From Anthostomella pinea (lineage: Eukaryota; Ascomycota; Sordariomycetes; Xylariales; Xylariaceae), in NCBI GenBank assembly GCA_963556695.1, contig CAUWAG010000004.1:806001-870000 (forward strand): a stretch of 64,000 bases of DNA, read 5' to 3'. The translations under genes were made by a program, and so were the position numbers. The notes beneath the pieces were generated by a model. It had not been told where the DNA came from. It did not search any database and was given only the letters and a program-made list of their open reading frames with translations. The stretch's first letter is position 1. Every line of letters starts with the position of its first letter. This document shows positions 35,801 to 47,113 of the stretch, piece after piece.

Positions 35801-38800
35801 TACATCGTCTATTGTAGTACTGCCATCTAAGCTACAGACGCTTACGTCTCTGCGACGATTCTCAGCTGATCTGCTAGTCTGACTAGATTCAAGACTCTCT
35901 GCCTGTACGGCTGCGACTTCGCGAAGATTTCGGGAACTTTGTCGAGGTGCGATGGGCGGCTGGTGGAACACGCGGATATATTCCCTGACTTCTCTGCTAT
36001 TGGGAACCTCGGTGCGAGGCTTGATGGTTCCTGATAAGTCGTCTTCATCGTACGCATGAGGTGGGGGGAAAATGCTCTGTCTCCTGAGTTGACGATCTGG
36101 AGGTGGCATAGGCAACACGTAGTCATCATCCGCAACATGGTGCCGTATTTCGCGGCCAGGGTTGCAGTTTGTCCCGGATTCTCGAGAGCCGCGGACGCTG
36201 GAATTCCTGCGTGGTAGCGCCGGCCCTCTAACATTGCCATTGTGCATGTCGGGCTGAGCTAGACCTCGGCGTTTGACTGCTCTGAGGGGGAGAGCTTCAC
36301 ATCCGTGCGTCAAGCCCTCGACTGAGCCGACGAATGTGTGCTGCGGTATCGTAGCAAGTACTGGGCTATCATAATCATCGGAGGAGCTACTTCGGACACT
36401 CTCGTGGGTGCTTGCTGGATACGATGATTCAGGAACGCCTTCAGAAATGCCCTGTAATCGGAGGTCGCCGTCATCGATATGGCCGCACTCAATATCATCT
36501 TGCTCGCTGACTTCGTTGGCGATCTGGAGAGCCTCGCTCAGCAGATTCTCGAGGTTATGCATCGCAGTACTCATCGCGCCCGCGTCGGCTGCATCTCTTC
36601 CTGAGAATGTGGTCACCCTGGACGCCATTGCAGTGACTTCATCGTTGGAATAGTCTTCGTGAGCTTGATGTCGCGGATGTCGTTTCTCAGGTAGCTTCGT
36701 TAGCTTTGAGCCACCCGGCTCCGGCTGGCCTAGCAGCTGGCGAAGCCAAGTAGCAGTACGCCTAGGGTCGAGCCTCTCCGGCGACGATATTCGCCTTGGC
36801 TGGTCGACTTCGTCTTCAGAAAGGCGTGGATGAGAGATTGGTAGAATGGATTTCGACGATCTCATGCCGTTTTCTGCCTTATCGTCAGGGACAGTTCTGG
36901 CCTCCAGCGAGTTCACATCCGACAAGCGCTGCCTTGACCCTTCGATTTCATGAGGTGGGTTATCTCCCTTTGCTTCCGACTCAGCCATTTTCGCCACAGA
37001 ACTGAAGATCACTTCGGCGTTCTTCGGCGGACCCGAGCGTTGGCTCTCAGATAGAGATTGCTGCGTGCCGGACCGAGAAACGTTGGAAGATGCGCCTTTG
37101 GAACCCGGTAGAGGGCCGCCATTTTCCACGGGGTCCACCGCGCCGCCCGAAAGTGATTGGGTATTCGACTCTCCGAATTTCTCGGCCCTGTTGTCTTTCT
37201 TTCTGAAAGCTGGAAGGAAATCCCAGTATGATGTTCCCGTGGAAGACTCTGCAATGTCCTGAGAGGTCTCCATCGGACGCTGCACAGCGACACGGGGGAT
37301 TGAGTTCTCCTGAGAAGCTGTCACAGACGAACGGTCCAGGAATGGACGAACTTTTGGCGTGTCAATATGACGATGACGGAGATGCTCCTCGATGGGGTAT
37401 GCTTCCTTTGGTGCTGCATGAGCAGAAGGTTCACTTTGGTGGATTATCTCTTTCTTCACCGTTGGACGTTCAACGAACGGTTTGACCTTTGGCGTGTCAA
37501 TATGACGATGACGAAGATGCTCCTCGATGGGGTATGCTTCCTTCGGTGCTGCATGAGCAGAAGGTTCACTTTGGTGGATTATCTCTTTCCCCTGATGAAC
37601 GATCGCCTCAATGGCTGGATGTCCAACGAATGGACTGACCTTTGGCGTGTCAATATTACTATGGCGGAAATGCTCATCCACGAGGTATATCTCCTTCGGT
37701 GGTGCCTGCGCCGAAGAGCTGTTCTGGTGAATGATCTCGTTTCCCCCAAGCACAGCTTTTTCTGTAGGTGGAGCCTCGACGAATGCTCCAACTTTTGGCG
37801 TGTCATGTCGACTATGGCGGAAATGCTCCTCGACGGAGTATATCTCTTTCGCTATGTTCTGCGCCGAAGCCGCACTTTGGTGCAGAACCTCTTTTCCCGC
37901 GAGAAGGATATACTCTGCGGCTGAGCGGACCTTCGAGATGCCACGATAGCCCTCGTGATCGCGGTTCGTGAAGATAGGTTCGTTAGCCGGTTGGACCTTG
38001 CTAGTGGCATCGTGGTCTCCGTGAAGGTGCTTCGAAATATCCACGGTCTCCGAGAAATATTCGGTGGCTGGCTGGACCTTGCTAGTGGCATCGTGGTCTC
38101 CGTGAAGGTGCTTGGAGATATCCACGGTCTCCTCTCGAGGACCACCACCTATTTGACGCGGTTAGCTCATCCAATCAAAATACTACCTGTCGAACCTGAT
38201 CGAGATGATGTGCTTGGCGGTGATATGACAGGGGACTCACGCTCGGCTGGAAGCCCAGACTCAGAGACATCCTCCACTGGGAACACACCAGGAAGGTCCG
38301 TCATTGCAGGGGTACCGATAGGATGCATACTCGGGTCAGTGAAGAGTTCAGCAGGCGCTGAGGATGACTCGATTGGCTGGAGATCTAAGCGCTGAAGATC
38401 AAGGTCTCTTCTGGAAGATTCCCTTGATGGAACCAATACGGTCGTTGGGTTGGGACCTGTCGTGGCATCTTTCCCTACTGACAATGGGGTCTCCTGACTC
38501 AGCACAGGTGGTATTGGCGAGTCCTTCTCAGCCTGCTGCTGACGCGAGACATCTGATCTCAGGAGAGAATGACGGGATGCACCAGTCCGAGAGCTTGTCG
38601 AGCGAACATATGCTGGCCGATTGCCAATAGCCCTCAGCGACGGATTCGAGGCGCTTGGGTGAACGCTCGGCTTTGGTTGAGGTTCCATGACTTCGTTTGG
38701 CTTGGGTATCGTCCGCTCCCCCGTACCACTGGGCTCGAACTTGTCGACAAGGCAGAACAGTGATGGAGCTTTTACGGTTTCTTCGGATACCTCCTTGGGG

Positions 38801-38997
38801 GAGTGCAAGCCTCCCTCGCCGCAGGGGGTAATGCGAACTGCACCAATGCTATCGGAAGGAGATTGAGATACAATAGAAGCGCGACGGGACACGAGGGCTT
38901 CGATTGATCTGGAACTTCGTAGCAGCGTGGGTCGATAAGCCAATACCTGGGCGACCTTCACACGCTCACTCGGTGGTGGAGATGTCGATGTTCTCTT
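32865..38997 (-). CDS. Giant MFS transporter-like protein with repeat-bearing disordered N- and C-terminal regions
   Basis: Exons: up to 38997-38187, 38148-34649, 34598-33825 and probably 33758-32865, about 1990 residues. The first 1140 are hydrophilic and Ser/Pro-rich with tandem repeats. A 12-helix MFS core begins near SPVRKRLVAAVACISTALIG (about 35530), with LHGRKPY (loop 2-3 signature variant), SGNPHQE, RRHGGGLGVWLG and, across the 50-base intron 34599-34648, LLGSLTSRHYR. I recall this architecture in fungal proteins annotated as polyamine or multidrug MFS transporters; the substrate is unknown. The 38-base intron 38149-38186 (or a 47-base variant) is short. The start is unresolved: an acceptor (ctcctag) lies at 38998-39004, no upstream exon was found, and the first in-frame ATG is at 38688. 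An in-frame TAG at 33816-33818 separates core and tail. A 66-base intron (33824-33759; weak gtcgga donor) would remove it. Confidence 0.8.
32950..33183 (-). repeat. 60 bp coding tandem repeat, about four copies, His-rich
   Basis: The C-terminal tail of the giant protein repeats a 20-residue unit of the type HHAGQKVRPAEPDDSEHRGQ nearly four times. Copies differ by few bases, so the array is recent or homogenised. The last copy drifts into RPADLGFEDVDLAD. Confidence 0.9.
37340..37900 (-). repeat. Coding tandem repeats of about 135-155 bp in the giant transporter N-terminus
   Basis: Four to five units share a KEIIHQ-x-x-x-SA-x-x-x-PKE-x-Y core followed by EEHLRH and DTPKVKPF-type endings. The two units covering roughly 37345-37453 and 37483-37591 are nearly identical in DNA; the outer ones are diverged. 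This implies unequal crossing over in situ. Confidence 0.85.
37985..38130 (-). repeat. Coding duplication with DISKHLHGDHDATSKVQPA units
   Basis: Two copies of a unit of about 80 bp lie near the N-terminus of the giant transporter, almost identical in DNA. They are distinct in sequence from the KEIIHQ repeats. Confidence 0.85.
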
Positions 38998-39963
38998 CTA
39001 GGAGAACAGAACCATGGAACATCGAATCAGGGAAGATCAAGCAGTCCAGAGAAGCCGGGCGGAGAGGTAGAGAGATGGAAATTAGGATAACTGCTGCAGC
39101 ATATGTATGCTGTCAGAAGAATGATGGTATTAGGGTAAGCGAAGGTGTAGAGTCGTGAGGTGAGAGGCGAGAGGTACTGATGTTGTCGTCAACAGATTGA
39201 CCGTGAATGATGCTGAGAGGTGTCCGCATAGGTACAGATCTGAGATCAAGGCGTGCGGGACAACCTTGGACGTCCCGTCCAAACAGTAGTTGCTCGCACC
39301 TTCTCCATTTCCGCTGATGCTGGTTTCACGAGTCACCGAGGAAGGCGTAAATCTAGGAAATCGTGACTTGTAGTAACCTTGGTCATGAAGGTAGCTGCTA
39401 ACCGGCCCCTTCCATTGTGAGATTCCTACTATGGATCGAAGGCACGTTCCTCGATCTGAGACAGGACGATGATATTGTTGGGAGTCTGCAGGCACTGCCA
39501 TCCCCGGGATTCGAGGTACGCCTTGGAAGCGATGTGTGCGAAGAACCGGAAGCCAGCCAGAGATATCTGACGACTGGTATGGCAGGCACAGGATTCCCGA
39601 GGTCATTCGAGGTCAAGCAACCAACAGCTCAAAAAATCTATACGGTATACCTACCTTACTGGCGTTGAGGTACGCGTGCGTCACTATACGTATGGCGACT
39701 CGCGGGATCAAACGAGGTCATCTCCAATGGGCCATACCTATAGCTCCAGAGACGGGAGTGCGGCTCAAGAAGCACACTGAGAACCAGCACATTGAGGTCG
39801 TGCGTGGCCACAAGTCAGCGATCGCAGCGTGGAAGGAAAAAAATTTAGGACGTCCCCACCAATCATGCCGGCCCGAGCGCCTCCTCCTCACCAACTCACC
39901 CCCACCAACTCCCAAGCGCCACAAATCAACAACGAACAATACGACAAAATGCAAAAAGAAATG
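38998..39963. other. Region upstream of the giant transporter gene
   Basis: A first exon for the transporter gene is expected here because of the splice acceptor at 38998-39004, but I could not find one with a good donor. No other gene is supported. Confidence 0.4.
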
Positions 39964-40065
39964 CGGTCCCAGGAAGGCTCGAACTTCCGACCTCCTGATA
40001 ACGGTTTATTTGACTTATAGCCGAACTTAACAGTCAGACGCTCTAGCCAACTGAGCTATGGGACC
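39964..40065 (-). tRNA. tRNA-Asn (anticodon GUU) with an intron of about 28 bases
   Basis: The acceptor stem GGTCCCA/TGGGACC has discriminator G. The D arm is TAGCTCAGTTGGCTAGAGCG. The anticodon stem TCTGA/TCAGG has loop CTGTTA, with GTT at 34-36, and an intron follows position 37. The T arm is GGAAG-TTCGAGC-CTTCC. A T5 terminator lies within 12 bases downstream. All four arms pair. Confidence 0.95.
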
Positions 40066-41431
40066 ACTTTGATGATGAAATCACAATTTTATCGTGGATA
40101 TTACCTAACAAAATTTCGGCAAACGACATCCCCACATTCGGCGGCTCGTGGCGCGCGCTGGCCTCCAGTGTTCACAGTGAATTGCAAGAGTTCGGCGAAT
40201 CCATGCCTGCAGACAGACCGATTCGGCAAAGGTTCGACGCTATCAAGGCGCGTCTGATTCGATGGGGGGTTTGGTCCAAGTGTCGCTGGGGGCAGGCCGG
40301 TACGCCGAGGCCGCCGTGTTCCGCTGCCCCCAGGCGACTCCAGAGCGCCGTTAGGTATGTCGGTCGGCTGTGACAGAAGTCAAGGTTCTAGACGCCGCTG
40401 GCAGTTGGACCAGACGGCCAATGTATCTAAATCATCGCCTGAGCCATACACTGGAATAACTAACTGTGCTAAATAGACATGTTTGACTCTTTCCGAGCTC
40501 TTCTCTTGATGGAGATGGACAGTCAAGCCTCCCGACGCCCGGTCAGCTGGTCATCGCGGTCATTTCTCACCTACCACCACAGGCCGAGTCACACATAGTA
40601 CAGGTAATGTCGCTGAAAATACGAGTCTGCCTTCAAGTTGCCTTCCAATTACGTGTAGAAGTTGCACCTGGCAGGGGGCGTGACCGGCATTCGAAGCACC
40701 AAGCAGTCCCAAGGCGCCACGAAGCAGCCCGGTCAGAGCTCCGGGGTGCCAGTCACCAATAACGCCACAGGTGATCTCCCGTTGGTGTGCGGCGAGGCGA
40801 TATGACTTCATCTTTATCGTCTTTGTACGCATCAACAACACATCGAACGAGGCATACCAGTCATTTGATGGAGTTCGGTGGTTGGATGGCCACGAACAGC
40901 AGGCTAGGAAGCTCGATGCGACTTGGACGCTGCACAAAAGCAAGATAACACCAAAGCCCGGTTCGTTCGCCACGAAAGCCGTGCAATCAAGGAAGGTTTG
41001 GATTCATTGTTGCAGATCAGGCTTTCAACCCAACCGTCTGGCAAATGGATGTCCGGTCGTACGGGACCGGTCGAATGACTGGTCAACTGGAAGCTTCCCA
41101 CATGAACTCGCTTCGATCTGCCTAGCCTGTCGTTCATGACCATCTTTCTCGTTTGTGGACAAGGCTTCCGGGCGTGCTGCCTTGGTGTGACCGTGCACGT
41201 TGAGGGAAACCGTCATCATGCTTTGACTGCGATCTACTCACGTTGTGTCGTGTATGCGCTGGCAAAATAAATACTGGGCGAGCTGTCTGGTGACCACCTT
41301 GGCCTGCCTCGCCTCTTCTCCCACCCGTCGTCGTCAGTCTGGACTGTCTATTCTCTCGACCCTTTCGAGATCAGCAAACCAACCACCACTCTCCCACTCA
41401 AGCAGTCATCCAGCATCCAGCATCCACCACA
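40066..41431. other. Intergenic region and promoter of the MARVEL-type gene
   Basis: No gene is supported. The final 150 bases are rich in C/T with tcatccagcatccagcatcc just before the ATG, a usual fungal leader. Confidence 0.45.
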
Positions 41432-42002
41432 ATGGCAAACCGGGGGCTTCTTGGCATCGTGTCCATCATCCTGCGCATCGCCGAGCTGGCGTTCGCCACC
41501 ATCGTCGCCGGCCTCAACGGCGACTACCTCCGCGCCGCCAGGCACACCTCCAGCTGGCAGCAAGGCCGCTTCATCTACACCGAGGTCATCGCCGGCATCT
41601 CCATCGTCCTGTCCATCATCTTCCTGATCCCCCTCTCCCGGTTCATCCACTGGCCCCTCGACCTGTTCATCTCGCTTGCCTGGTTCGTCGCCTTCGGTCT
41701 CTTGGCCAACGTAAGTTTATTTCTTTGCCTATCATCCCATGACCCACCGATGTGAGAGGCTGGCTGGCTGACATGTCTGCCTAATCTAGTATCTGGACGA
41801 CGGCCCCTGCGGCTGGCTCTTCAACTCCTCCATCGTCAGCTTCTACCGCGGCGACCAGTGCAGCAAATGGAAAGCCGTCATAGCGTTCGCCTTCCTCTCG
41901 GCCATCTGCTGGCTCATCTCGGCTATCGTTGGTATCATCTGGGTTCGCGACCACGAGACTCGCAGCTACCGCCGCCGTAATTGGCGCGGTTCCCGCGTCT
42001 AA
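41432..42002 (+). CDS. MARVEL-domain-type four-helix membrane protein
   Basis: Exons 41432-41710 and 41790-42002, with a 79-base intron (gtaagt, cctaatctag), give 163 residues. Four hydrophobic segments lie at about 6-27, 48-70, 74-93 and 126-148. The loop between the third and fourth carries DDGPCGWLFNSS and YRGDQCSKW, with two cysteines able to form a disulphide, as in fungal MARVEL/Nce102-like proteins. The basic tail RRRNWRGSRV is probably cytosolic. Such proteins sit in the plasma membrane and shape membrane domains; the exact role here is unknown. The ATG lies in acaATGGCA, a good context. Confidence 0.9.
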
Positions 42003-42787
42003 GTCTCGAAACGTCTGTACGAAGATGGTATGGCTGGCTGCCTCTGCAGAAATGTGTCGGCTGAAGCACAGATAATACGCTTCCTCGTTGGGTCGGAGGT
42101 CATGGTCACGAGGTCTTTACGCTCCCCTTGCATTTCCCTTCGCTGCATGTCAACACTTCCATCATTGATTCCTGCGTGGAGAGCTCATCTCAGACCGGTT
42201 TCGATGGTGTTACTGGGAGGTGTTTGGATCTGGGTTGTCTTGTTTCTGATGACACCAAGCTGGGAGTGTTCACGGTGTCGGGTGTTGTCAAAGCGTACTC
42301 AAATTGATACCCTTTTGATTGATGTTCGCGACAAACTATTCCTTGCAGGCGCACTATGTTATCGTAAAAGACTCCGTGCAGCTCAGCTGAGTCTTCGATG
42401 ACACCTGATTGAAGATGTAGAACCCAGTGCGTAGTTGATGTTATGGAGAGCTGCCGCTGCTTTGGTACATGTACCTCCTACCACACCCTATATCCGATCT
42501 AATACAGCTGAGACCCTGGACCTGGCATACTGTTCACATCCGGTAGCAAGGTTGAACATGAGAACAAAAGATAGCCTTACAGTTCTGTGTATCTTTATAT
42601 TACAAAAAAAGATAAGGTTATGTTGCCTTGCGACAAGTGTGTTCTATCACCAGCGTACCAGCCTGGCAACAGGGCGACCACAAGTACCAGTACCGTGGGC
42701 CACCCCATCCATGTCCAAGTCGCCCGGGTATATCGCCATCCATCCGTTCATCCGTCCGTTCTTTCCTTTCCTTTTTTCCTCCTACCC
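42003..42787. other. Convergent 3' region between the MARVEL and PTH11-type genes
   Basis: Holds the two 3' UTRs, with no gene. A short tccatccgttcatccgtccg run lies at about 42740-42760. Confidence 0.5.
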
Positions 42788-44355
42788 CTAATCACGCGTC
42801 ACGGCCCAACTCGTCTGGACCCCAATGACATCCCTCGGCACAGGCGGCGAAGCAACGTCCGTCAGGTTCTTCTCGGAGCCCTCGTCCCCGTACGCATTGA
42901 CCATAGCCTCATGCTTCGCCTCGCGGTCCGGGTGCTTGTAGTGGTGATAAGCGCCCATCTCCCAGTCGTCGGATCCATTCCCAGTCCCGGACCTGGCCCG
43001 CGTGCCCAAACCCAGACCCCGGCCGCCCTCCGGCCCCGACCCGCTCTTGTTGAACCCAGTCAGCCTCTCGTCCGAGTCCTCGTGCAGCCGCGAGCCGCCC
43101 ATGCGCTTCTTGTACATGATGTAAAATGGCCGCAGCATCGGGATGCAGCAGCACAGGATTGCCAGGTTGGGCTCCAGGATGAACAGGAAGATGGTCGTCG
43201 GCATCGTGCCCGTCACGTTGCTGTTGAGGGCGACGGTGGAGATGTAGACGATTCGGAAGATGGCGCAGACGACGCAGCTGCGGGGAAACGTTGGGTCAGT
43301 TGCGTGTGTCGGCCCGTCTTGAGGAGCAGAGTACCTAGGAAACGAGGGCCGTGATGGATGGAGGGGGAAGTGGGAGTGGGAGTGGGAGTGGGGGGAGACA
43401 TACGCAAGACCCAGCGCGAAACACCCCATGATCCCGATCTTGTCCGTCTTGCGCATCTGCAGCGTCCAGATGCCGTGCATGGGGATGGCCATGATGACGA
43501 CGTCGAAGAGGGCGTTGGTCGCGATTAGCGACTGGATCATGTGGATGTAGGCGCCGCACTGTCCGGCGCCCGTCCACTGCGCCTCGACCGGGTTGCAGAT
43601 AAAGATGCAGGCGCAGATGTAAGCGATCATCCAGACAATAAGAACCCCAAAAGTGATCTTGGCAGCTCTCTGCACGGCCGGCGTGACGAAGACGCGGATG
43701 AAGAAGGCGAGCATGCTCATTTTGACTATGGCCAGTAAAGTCACGTATATGATTTGCATGCCGAAGGTCACCTGCTGGGGCGTTAATGCTTTATGTTGGC
43801 GGCGTGAGTTTGGATTTCTCCAGGGGCTTGATCGTACCTGAAGGATGTAGACGATGTTGGCAGCAACTGTCAAGTAGGGCGGATATCAGTGATAGTTCCA
43901 AGGGGTTATATCTGGGAGACCTGAGGTGGTGTTGGGCCAAGAACCCAGAGTAACTTGACCCCTGTGGTCGGATATATCAAAAGGCGGTGTTGACTCACGT
44001 TCCGGGTGTTCTTCCAAGCTGTAACCATTCCCTATCGGAGCGACTTTAAGGGTACGTTAGTCGGTCTATCTACTCAGCCGCCTATTATTCGAATACTCAC
44101 AAAGAGCCTGGCACACAAGCATGGCGACGCCGAGAGGCTACGAAATTTGTCAGCAACTTCGTACAGGTGGCATCGTTGTGGGTTGCAAACCGTCGCGAAA
44201 AGGATCAACCAGTCATCCCATCCCAAGCCAGGCCCCATGAGGCGGGCTGCGATTCTGAGAATGACGGTCACCAGGACGAGGAAGACGACAACACAGTTGA
44301 CGATGAGCTCCGCCTGCACATAGCCCAGCACGGGGTAGTGTACTAGGGAACTCAT
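42788..44355 (-). CDS. PTH11-like / fungal rhodopsin-domain seven-helix membrane protein, six exons
   Basis: Exons: 44355-44191, 44137-44101, 44043-43999, 43866-43838, 43774-43404, 43277-42788, giving 378 residues. All five introns have gt/ag ends and keep frame; two exons are tiny (29 and 37 bases). The N-terminus is extracellular and short. Helix 1 is followed by GLGWDDWLILFA, a hallmark of the fungal rhodopsin (DUF3112/PTH11-type) domain. Later come PEL-AN-VY in the third helix region, ICNPVEAQW, and FRIVYI after helix 6. The tail of about 110 residues is polar and Gly/Ser-rich. No CFEM domain is present. Such proteins act as putative plasma-membrane receptors, some in host sensing; the ligand here is unknown. 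A (GTGGGA) microsatellite sits inside the last intron. Confidence 0.92.
43369..43395. repeat. agtggg microsatellite inside an intron
   Basis: About four copies of agtggg close to the donor of the last intron of the PTH11-type gene. Length changes would not alter the protein. Confidence 0.85.
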
Positions 44356-46039
44356 GGTGTTTGGTGGCAGCTCCTCGCAGAAGAGCGTAATGGTGAGACG
44401 ACGACGTGAGACAGCTGTGTCGTATGCGCGCGAGCAGAACAGGGTTACCTCTGCCTTATACCCCAGAGAGAAACATAGGACTGCTTTGCCTGAGAGTACA
44501 GGTGGAATGTCGACGAAGGAATGACACTCTTCTCTCATACGTAGGGACATTTTGAGTAGCCATTGTACCCTTCTCTAACTGCCTAGTCAGCCCCAGCTGA
44601 GTACGCCAGATCTGACCACTCAAGAGGCTAAGTTACAGACTAACCCTGGCACCTGGCCTCCGTCATAGAGACCACGGCCTCAGGTGCGCGGCAGGACTTT
44701 TCGGGGGGTTTTGGCTGCACCGTTGAACTTGCTTGGCCCGCCGGGTGGACCGCTGTAGTCAAACGGCCCAGCCGGGAACATGCCGACATGACCGTGACTA
44801 AAAGCGATGGGATGCTGGAGAAGACGTTGGCGATAGCGCGCTGTCCGGAATTTCAGGGTCCACAGAGGCGCCCGGCCGCTCGGAAAAGCTTTTCGCTCTG
44901 GCTTGCGAGGCAGAGCGGGTCCGCCTGTGAGGGCCGTCGTGAGATCTCGAAATCATCAGACGGGGACCTGCTTCGGTCTCACGAGCGTTTCCTCATCCGC
45001 ACCTGATCGAGAGTAGTGTCCCAGAAGCAAGCCTGCTGTCTGGAATGGAATTCGAACGCTGCCCGTCTCCGCCCTTGTTGTAGTTACTGAGTCGTATTGT
45101 TGTCCATGCTTGATTTTGCAGTTTCACGGAGCTGCCTACCTAGGTATTATCAATAGGAGACGAGACGTTGGGAGCCTCCGACAGGGCGAGGACATATTGC
45201 ACCGAAGGGCAGCCAGCCAATCAGTGGACACGCTGGCTTCAGCAGGACCCGAATTAGGTAAAGCCATGACGAAAGGAATAATCGGCATATGTTCTAGCTC
45301 CTCAGCCGCAACAACATCAGACAGCGGAGCTGTGTTTCAAAAGTCGAGGTTGGGGCAAACGAGCGAGAAGGTTGCTGGGTGTTCCCTACTAGCAGCCCCT
45401 CCGCGATTTCCGGTGCGGCCCCACCCCGTCCCGGCAGACTGGCTCGAATACCGCAGTGAGGCATCGGGTTAGAACTTAGGTAGGGTTAACCCAACCTGTC
45501 ACGTAAGTTGCTGACTTTTCAAATGAATTTAAAAAGCGTAGGGCAGAATTCCATGCAAGTCCGACATTGTCAGTATATAGAAGTCCATACAGTTATCGGG
45601 GATGGTGATTGTTAGCGTCTCCATACACAAGGGGGCTCTGGGTCCTGAGATATTGTCGATCACCATGCATATTCTGCGCACATCTAGCAGGCAAAGTACG
45701 GACCCATCATATGGAGACGCTAACAATTACCATCCCCGATATCTGTATTCCGTTGGACAAGGAGTATCATGTTATGCCGCGCGGCTCTGAAAGTCATACG
45801 GGGATGAGGGCGGCAGCTTACCCCTTCAGATGCGGGTTTCGACAGCTTGCTCCGCACCTGGCTTCGGCCAAGCCGTCGGCGCTTCCATAGCTTCCTTAAG
45901 TATTAAAATATGTACGTAAAAGCGCAAGCCGTAGGATCGATGACAGCAAGAAGTCATCATAACCTGCGGCCATCTGACTCGTGATACACCATCTAACCAT
46001 ATAGCGACTTGACCTTATAATAGCCTCCGGCAAACGAAG
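44356..46039. other. Divergent promoter region of the PTH11-type and MDR genes
   Basis: The two genes are transcribed away from each other across 1.7 kb. No further gene is supported. A striking inverted repeat lies at 45595-45740. Confidence 0.5.
45595..45740. repeat. 31 bp near-perfect inverted repeat with 84-base loop
   Basis: The left arm 45595-45625 starts atcggggatggt and ends gcgtctccata. The right arm 45710-45740 is its reverse complement with one mismatch. Weaker pairing continues outward (gtccatacag against ctgtattccgttggac), and inside the loop tgggtcc (45640s) can pair with ggaccca (45700s). No terminal target duplication was found. It could be a foldback element, a small MITE or an expressed hairpin. 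Confidence 0.85.
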
Positions 46040-47113
46040 ATGACCACCTCCTCCTCCAACCACACCACGACAAAACAATGGATTCTAGCCTCCAAGCCGA
46101 CGGGAGCGCCAATACTATCCGGGCCCGGCGCGACGTTCAAGCTGCAGACGGCTGAGCTGCCGGCGCTGCAGGAGGGCCAGCTGCTCGCGAAGGTGCGGTA
46201 CTTCTCCAACGACACGGGCCTGAGAAACTTCATCCAGAGCACGGTGGCGCCCGAGCGCTTTTACGTACCGACCGTGCCGCTGGGCGCGCCCATGCGGTCC
46301 GGCGTCATCGCCGAAGTGCTCGAGTCGGCATCGCCTAAGTTCAAAGCCGGCGACCTTGTGCTCGATTTTCACCTCGGCACGTGGAGCGAGCTCGTCGTGC
46401 TCGACGCCGCGACTTCGCAGCCGCTCGCCCCGCTGCCCAACGGCCTGCCGCTGACGCACTACCTCGGCGCCTTCGGTGCGTCCGGTATTGCAGCCTACAC
46501 GGGGCTGTACTACGCCGGCGGCGCCAAGCCCGAGCACACCGTCGTTATCTCATCGGCGGCCGGCGCGACTGGATCGATGGCGGTCCAGATCGCGGTGAAG
46601 CTGCTGGGCGCGAAGCGCGTGGTCGGCATCGCAGGGTCGGACGAGAAGTGCGCGTGGGTGGTCGAGCAGCTGGGCGCGCACGCCTGCGTCAACTACAAGA
46701 GCGCGACGTTCCTGGCGGACCTCAAGGCGGCGACGCCCGACGAGGTCGACGTGTACTTCGACAACGTCGGCGGCGCCGTGCTGGACGCCATGCTGACGCG
46801 CATGAAGCGGGCCGGCACCGTCGCCGTGTGCGGCGCCGTCAGCGGCTACAACTCGGACGAGCCCATGCAGCTGTGCAACTGGTTCGAGCTCATCTCCATG
46901 CGCATCCAGATCCGCGGCTTCATCATGCTCGACTGGATGGACAAGGCGCCCCAGATCGTCGGCGAGCTGATCGCTGCCGCCGCCGATGGCAGGATCAAGT
47001 TGCAGGATGGCGAGACTGTGGTCGAGGCCCGGATTGAGGAGCAGCCTGAGGTCTGGATGCGGTTGTTTAGTGGTGCGAATCAGGGCAAGCTGCTTACGAA
47101 GCTTATCGTCTAG
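46040..47113 (+). CDS. NAD(P)H-dependent MDR oxidoreductase, alkenal/prostaglandin reductase-like
   Basis: A single exon of 357 residues. The medium-chain reductase fold has a GroES-like N-terminal domain (about 15-130) and a Rossmann domain with SSAAGATGS at 171-179, then AVQIAVKLLGAKRVVGIAGS. The DVYFDNVGG motif near 235-245 and a C-terminal MLDW-x-D segment are typical of the zinc-independent leukotriene B4 12-hydroxydehydrogenase / 2-alkenal reductase branch. No catalytic or structural zinc cysteines are present. It probably reduces the double bond of alpha,beta-unsaturated carbonyls in the cytosol; the natural substrate is unknown. The coding region is markedly GC-rich relative to its flanks and has no intron, unlike most neighbours. 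The ATG at 46040 is followed by a Ser/Thr-rich leader. Confidence 0.93.
   Translation: MTTSSSNHTTTKQWILASKPTGAPILSGPGATFKLQTAELPALQEGQLLAKVRYFSNDTGLRNFIQSTVAPERFYVPTVPLGAPMRSGVIAEVLESASPKFKAGDLVLDFHLGTWSELVVLDAATSQPLAPLPNGLPLTHYLGAFGASGIAAYTGLYYAGGAKPEHTVVISSAAGATGSMAVQIAVKLLGAKRVVGIAGSDEKCAWVVEQLGAHACVNYKSATFLADLKAATPDEVDVYFDNVGGAVLDAMLTRMKRAGTVAVCGAVSGYNSDEPMQLCNWFELISMRIQIRGFIMLDWMDKAPQIVGELIAAAADGRIKLQDGETVVEARIEEQPEVWMRLFSGANQGKLLTKLIV

Noticed and set aside
46115..47037. Frames antisense and out of frame within the MDR gene
   Set aside because: GC-rich third positions leave the other frames open; the MDR frame has the recognisable fold motifs.
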